Assembly: GCF_000379105.1 (NCBI RefSeq)
Contig: NZ_KB900609.1
Span: 4,970,338 to 5,034,337 of the forward strand
Source of the DNA: Methylobacterium sp. WSM2598
GTDB lineage: Bacteria; Pseudomonadota; Alphaproteobacteria; Rhizobiales; Beijerinckiaceae
Direction of reading: 5' to 3'
Length of the DNA: 64,000 nucleotides
In this document: positions 61,430-64,000 of the stretch, one piece after another
Numbering within the stretch: the first letter of the stretch is position 1
Layout: the number at the start of each line of letters is the position of its first letter
Made by a program: the position numbers and the translations under genes
Notes under the pieces: model-generated
The model's input: the letters and a program-made list of their open reading frames with translations, nothing else
Told to the model about the DNA's origin: nothing
The model's database searches: none

Positions 61430-62842
61430 ATGGCCCCGCGCACCCTCTACGACAAGATCTGGGACGACCACGTCGTCGATCGTCAGCCGGACGGCACCTG
61501 CCTCCTCTACATCGACCGCCACCTCGTGCACGAGGTGACCTCGCCCCAGGCCTTCGAGGGGCTCCGGCTGGCCGGCCGCCGGGTGCGCCACCCGGAGAAG
61601 ACGCTCGCGGTCGTCGATCACAACGTGCAGACCTCGGACCGCAGCCTCGGCATCGAGGACCCGGAGAGCCGCACCCAGATCGAGGCGCTCGCCGCCAACG
61701 TGCGCGAGTTCGGGATCGAGTATTACGACGCGCTGGACCGGCGCCAGGGCATCGTGCACATCATCGGCCCCGAGCAGGGCTTCACGCTGCCCGGCCAGAC
61801 CATCGTGTGCGGGGACTCGCACACCTCGACGCACGGCGCCTTCGGGGCGCTGGCGCACGGCATCGGCACCTCGGAGGTGGAGCACGTGCTCGCCACCCAG
61901 ACGCTGGTGCAGAAGAAGGCCAAGAACATGCGGGTGACGGTGGACGGCCGCCTGCCGGCCGGCGTCACCGCCAAGGACATCATCCTGGCGATCATCGGCG
62001 AGATCGGGACCGCGGGCGGCACCGGCCACGTGCTGGAATATGCCGGGGAGGCGATCCGGAGCCTGTCGATGGAGGGCCGGATGACGATCTGCAACATGTC
62101 GGTGGAGGGCGGCGCCCGGGCCGGCATGGTGGCGCCGGACGAGACCACCTTCGCGTACGTGAAGGACCGTCCGAAGGCGCCCAAGGGCGCGGCCTTCGAC
62201 CGGGCCCGCGCCTATTGGGAGAGCCTCGCCAGCGACGAGGGCGCTTTCTTCGACCGCGAGGTGCGGCTCGACGCGGCGAATCTGCCGCCGATCGTGACCT
62301 GGGGCACGAGCCCGGAGGACGTGGTCTCGGTGCAGGGGCGGGTGCCGGACCCGGCGGCGATCGCCGACGAGACCATCCGCCGCTCGAAGGAGCAGGCCCT
62401 GGCCTATATGGGCCTCGCGCCGGGGCAGCGGATCACCGAGATCGGCCTCGACAAGGTGTTCATCGGCTCCTGCACCAACGGGCGGATCGAGGATCTGCGC
62501 GTGGTGGCGCGGATGGTGGAGGGCCGCAAGGTCCACCCGGGCGTGAGCGCCATGGTGGTGCCGGGCTCGGGTCTGGTGAAGCAGCAGGCCGAGCAGGAGG
62601 GCATCGCCCGGATCCTGATCGAGGCGGGCTTCGACTGGCGCGAGCCGGGCTGCTCGATGTGCCTGGGCATGAATGCCGACCGGCTGAAGCCGCACGAGCG
62701 CTGCGCCTCGACCTCGAACCGCAACTTCGAGGGCCGGCAGGGTCACAAGGGCCGCACGCACCTGGTGTCGCCCGCGATGGCGGCGGCGGCGGCGGTGGCG
62801 GGCCATTTCGTGGACATCCGCGAGTGGCCGCGCTCCGCGTGA
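61430..62842 (+). CDS. leuC: 3-isopropylmalate dehydratase, large subunit
   Basis: The 470-aa subunit of the leucine-pathway isomerase that converts 2- to 3-isopropylmalate; it holds the 4Fe-4S cluster. Segments: TLYDKIWDDHVV, YIDRHLVHEVTSPQAFEGLR, VVDHNVQTSD, HIIGPEQGFTLPGQTIVCGD-SHTSTHGAFGA, and the cluster cysteines in FIGSCTNGRIEDLR and PGCSMCLGMNAD, ending NRNFEGRQGHKGRTHLVSPA. Length is normal. leuD is not in the window, so the two subunits are encoded apart, as is common in alphaproteobacteria. Confidence 0.97.
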   Translation: MAPRTLYDKIWDDHVVDRQPDGTCLLYIDRHLVHEVTSPQAFEGLRLAGRRVRHPEKTLAVVDHNVQTSDRSLGIEDPESRTQIEALAANVREFGIEYYDALDRRQGIVHIIGPEQGFTLPGQTIVCGDSHTSTHGAFGALAHGIGTSEVEHVLATQTLVQKKAKNMRVTVDGRLPAGVTAKDIILAIIGEIGTAGGTGHVLEYAGEAIRSLSMEGRMTICNMSVEGGARAGMVAPDETTFAYVKDRPKAPKGAAFDRARAYWESLASDEGAFFDREVRLDAANLPPIVTWGTSPEDVVSVQGRVPDPAAIADETIRRSKEQALAYMGLAPGQRITEIGLDKVFIGSCTNGRIEDLRVVARMVEGRKVHPGVSAMVVPGSGLVKQQAEQEGIARILIEAGFDWREPGCSMCLGMNADRLKPHERCASTSNRNFEGRQGHKGRTHLVSPAMAAAAAVAGHFVDIREWPRSA

Positions 62843-62932
62843 CGCTTTGCGCGGCGGGCTCGCGTTTCCCCCGTTGACGGTGAGCCCGCCGCCCACTAAA
62901 CGATCCCCACCGCGGCGCCGCTGGCGCCTCGG

Positions 62933-63017
62933 GCCCAGGTGGCGGAATTGGTAGACGCGCTGGTTTCAGGTACCAGTGGTGCAAGCCGTGGAGGTTCGAG
63001 TCCTCTCCTGGGCACCA
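62933..63017 (+). tRNA. tRNA-Leu (anticodon CAG)
   Basis: An 85-base gene with encoded CCA. The seven-base acceptor stem GCCCAGG pairs with CCTGGGC (63007-63013), discriminator A, then CCA. The anticodon loop TTCAGGT sits between CTGGT and ACCAG, giving CAG. A short variable arm (TGGTGCAAGCC region) and the T loop GGTTCGAGTCC fit a class II leucine tRNA. An integrase-like gene starts 86 bp downstream, so the 3' end may be an attachment site. Confidence 0.95.
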
Positions 63018-63103
63018 ACCACTCCCTAAGTGGTTGACGCCTCAAAAGCATCCTGATCTGAGTGGGTTGGCTGGCATCTGGCTGTTCAACAGATGCGTTC
63101 AAC

Positions 63104-63395
63104 ATGCCCCTTCAGATGGCCCGCCCGATGAGGCGTTCAGGTTCCTCCTACCACCAACTGGTTCAGCGCATTCCGGCAGACGTAGCCGCGAAGGTGCGAG
63201 GCATGAAGCTCACCATCCCGATAGGGGAGGGGGAGGTACACCTCGTCATCTCGGACAAGGCCAAGGACGTTCGTACGTCGCTGCGCACCCGTGACCCCGT
63301 GGAGGCCAAGGTACGGCAGGCTGTCGCTGTGGCGTACTTGGAGAAGGTCTGGCGTTCGGTCCGTGAAGGGCCACAGAGACTCACACAGAGGCAAG
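63104..63395 (+). pseudogene. Integrase (tyrosine recombinase-like), N-terminal part, disrupted
   Basis: The frame reads MPLQMARPMRRSGSSYHQLV, then QRIPADVAAKVRGMK, SLRTRDPVEAKVRQAVAVAY and VREGPQRLTQRQ. This is the N-terminal arm-binding and core-binding region of phage-type integrases with the usual LGTKDPxEAKxR-like pattern. The match stops near 63395, where IS-like sequence begins; the catalytic domain with its Arg and Tyr is missing. The position just after tRNA-Leu and the same orientation indicate the integrase end of a genomic island or prophage. Confidence 0.7.
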
Positions 63396-63467
63396 GTGGC
63401 GGTCGTGTCCCCAGGCGTGGTGTAGCTTCGGCGTGGTCACCCCGATCACCGACTGGGGCCGGGACGA

Positions 63468-63910
63468 TCAGGCTGCCAGGGTGGGCAGGCTGACGAGGGG
63501 ATCATCGCCGATGGGGGCGATGCTTTCCAGGGTGATGGAGCGGGCGCGCTGGACGGCCCACTCGTCGTTCTGTTCGAGCAGGATCGCGCCAACAAGGCGC
63601 GTGATCGCGGCTTCGTTGGGGAAGATGCCGACCACCTCGGTGCGCCGCTTGATCTCGCCGTTGAGGCGCTCCAGCGGGTTCGTGGAGTGCAGCTTGACCC
63701 GATGCTGGGCGGGAAAGCCCATGTAGGCCAGCACGTCCGGTTCGGCCGCGTCCATCAGGGCGGCGAGTTTAGGGACCTTGGGCCGGAGTTGATCGGCCAC
63801 GCGCCGCCACTGCTGACGGGCGGCCTCCGCGTCGTCCTGGGCGAAGGCGGTGGCGATGAAGGCCGACACGACGCGCCGCCCGCTGCGGCCGGCGTGGGCC
63901 AGCACGGTCC
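63468..63910 (-). pseudogene. IS256-family transposase, C-terminal part, interrupted by a second IS
   Basis: The frame encodes the C-terminal third of an IS256 (mutator-type) transposase: SGRRVVSAFIATAFAQDDAE, RQQWRRVADQLRPKVPKLAA, FPAQHRVKLHSTNPLERLNG-EIKRRTEVVGIFPNE, LLEQNDEWAVQRARSITLES. The last DDE glutamate should lie in the LERLNGEIKRR block. Homology stops at VLAHAG near 63905, where the terminal sequence of another insertion begins. The element seems to have entered the integrase gene. Confidence 0.8.
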
Positions 63911-64000
63911 GGGACTGTCAGGAATTTCGTGTGAGGGCGGCGGGTTGACCGTCAGGCCGCCATGGCCCGGGTGAAGCGCTCGCCGAAGATGACGGCGAAC
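63911..64000 (-). mobile_element. End of a second insertion sequence (transposase C terminus and terminal repeat)
   Basis: The stretch GGACTGTCAGGAATTTCGTG (from about 63912) looks like a terminal inverted repeat of an IS256-group element. On the minus strand a frame entering from outside the window ends FAVIFGERFTRAMAA and a TGA at 63952-63954, the usual C terminus of this transposase type. The rest lies beyond the window. It sits inside the coding region of the first IS256-family transposase. Confidence 0.65.

Overview
This 64-kb window is chromosomal DNA from a very GC-rich alphaproteobacterium. The gene set points to Hyphomicrobiales and most likely Methylobacterium or a close relative. 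The clues are an OFA-family oxalate/formate-type transporter, ethanolamine ammonia-lyase, many sensory kinases (HWE, hybrid and OmpR/EnvZ types), a DUF6894-type protein, WD40 and YbjN proteins, and IS256/IS630 debris. The genus is inferred from gene families and composition; no database search was run. Most of the window is core or soft-core metabolism and signalling in short operons, with accessory patches between them.

Layout. 1-4.5 kb: MmgE/PrpD fragment, TetR regulator, proC, alpha/beta hydrolase, OFA transporter. 4.6-9.7 kb: a hybrid histidine kinase coupled to an unusual metallo-beta-lactamase/receiver-like/GAF protein, then a truncated chemoreceptor. 10-14.2 kb: acyl-CoA synthetase, M81 and M20 peptidase operon. 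14.2-17.4 kb: accessory patch with a gene remnant, a divergent MFS/LysR pair of lower GC and a decayed IS630 transposase. 17.5-24.9 kb: argB, pyrimidine nucleotidase, zincin, O-antigen-ligase-like protein, WD40 protein, receiver protein, and a ROK-family protein whose lobes appear circularly permuted. 25.1-27.9 kb: exbB-exbD-tonB. 28-35 kb: YbjN, UbiK, an OmpR/EnvZ-type pair, ruvA, YceI, eutBC. 35-45.6 kb: small secreted proteins, SDRs, a broken second OFA transporter, a ModE-like one-component regulator, HD-GYP response regulator, OmpA-like protein, bestrophin. 45.7-49.7 kb: TonB-dependent receptor plus PepSY membrane protein behind a cobalamin riboswitch. 49.9-51.7 kb: AT-rich island with a GT29 (sialyltransferase)-like gene, and an FNR-type palindrome ahead of a 47-aa membrane protein. 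51.9-62.8 kb: HWE kinase, Fe-ADH / protease-inhibitor / 2-hydroxyacid dehydrogenase operon, CUT1-type sugar ABC transporter, leuC. 62.9-64 kb: tRNA-Leu(CAG) with an integrase gene broken by an IS256-family element, which is itself interrupted by a second IS.

The strongest unexplained signals are five. (1) A dispersed palindromic repeat family is found at five loci, and each copy starts exactly on the stop codon of a neighbouring gene. (2) The ROK protein has its motifs in permuted order. (3) A GT29-like gene sits in AT-rich DNA. (4) A 44-bp perfect palindrome contains an FNR/FixK-type box. (5) A fused MBL/receiver/GAF protein sits beside a hybrid kinase. Cobalamin links two parts of the window: eutBC needs adenosylcobalamin, and the TonB receptor lies under a cobalamin riboswitch with exbBD-tonB nearby to energise it.
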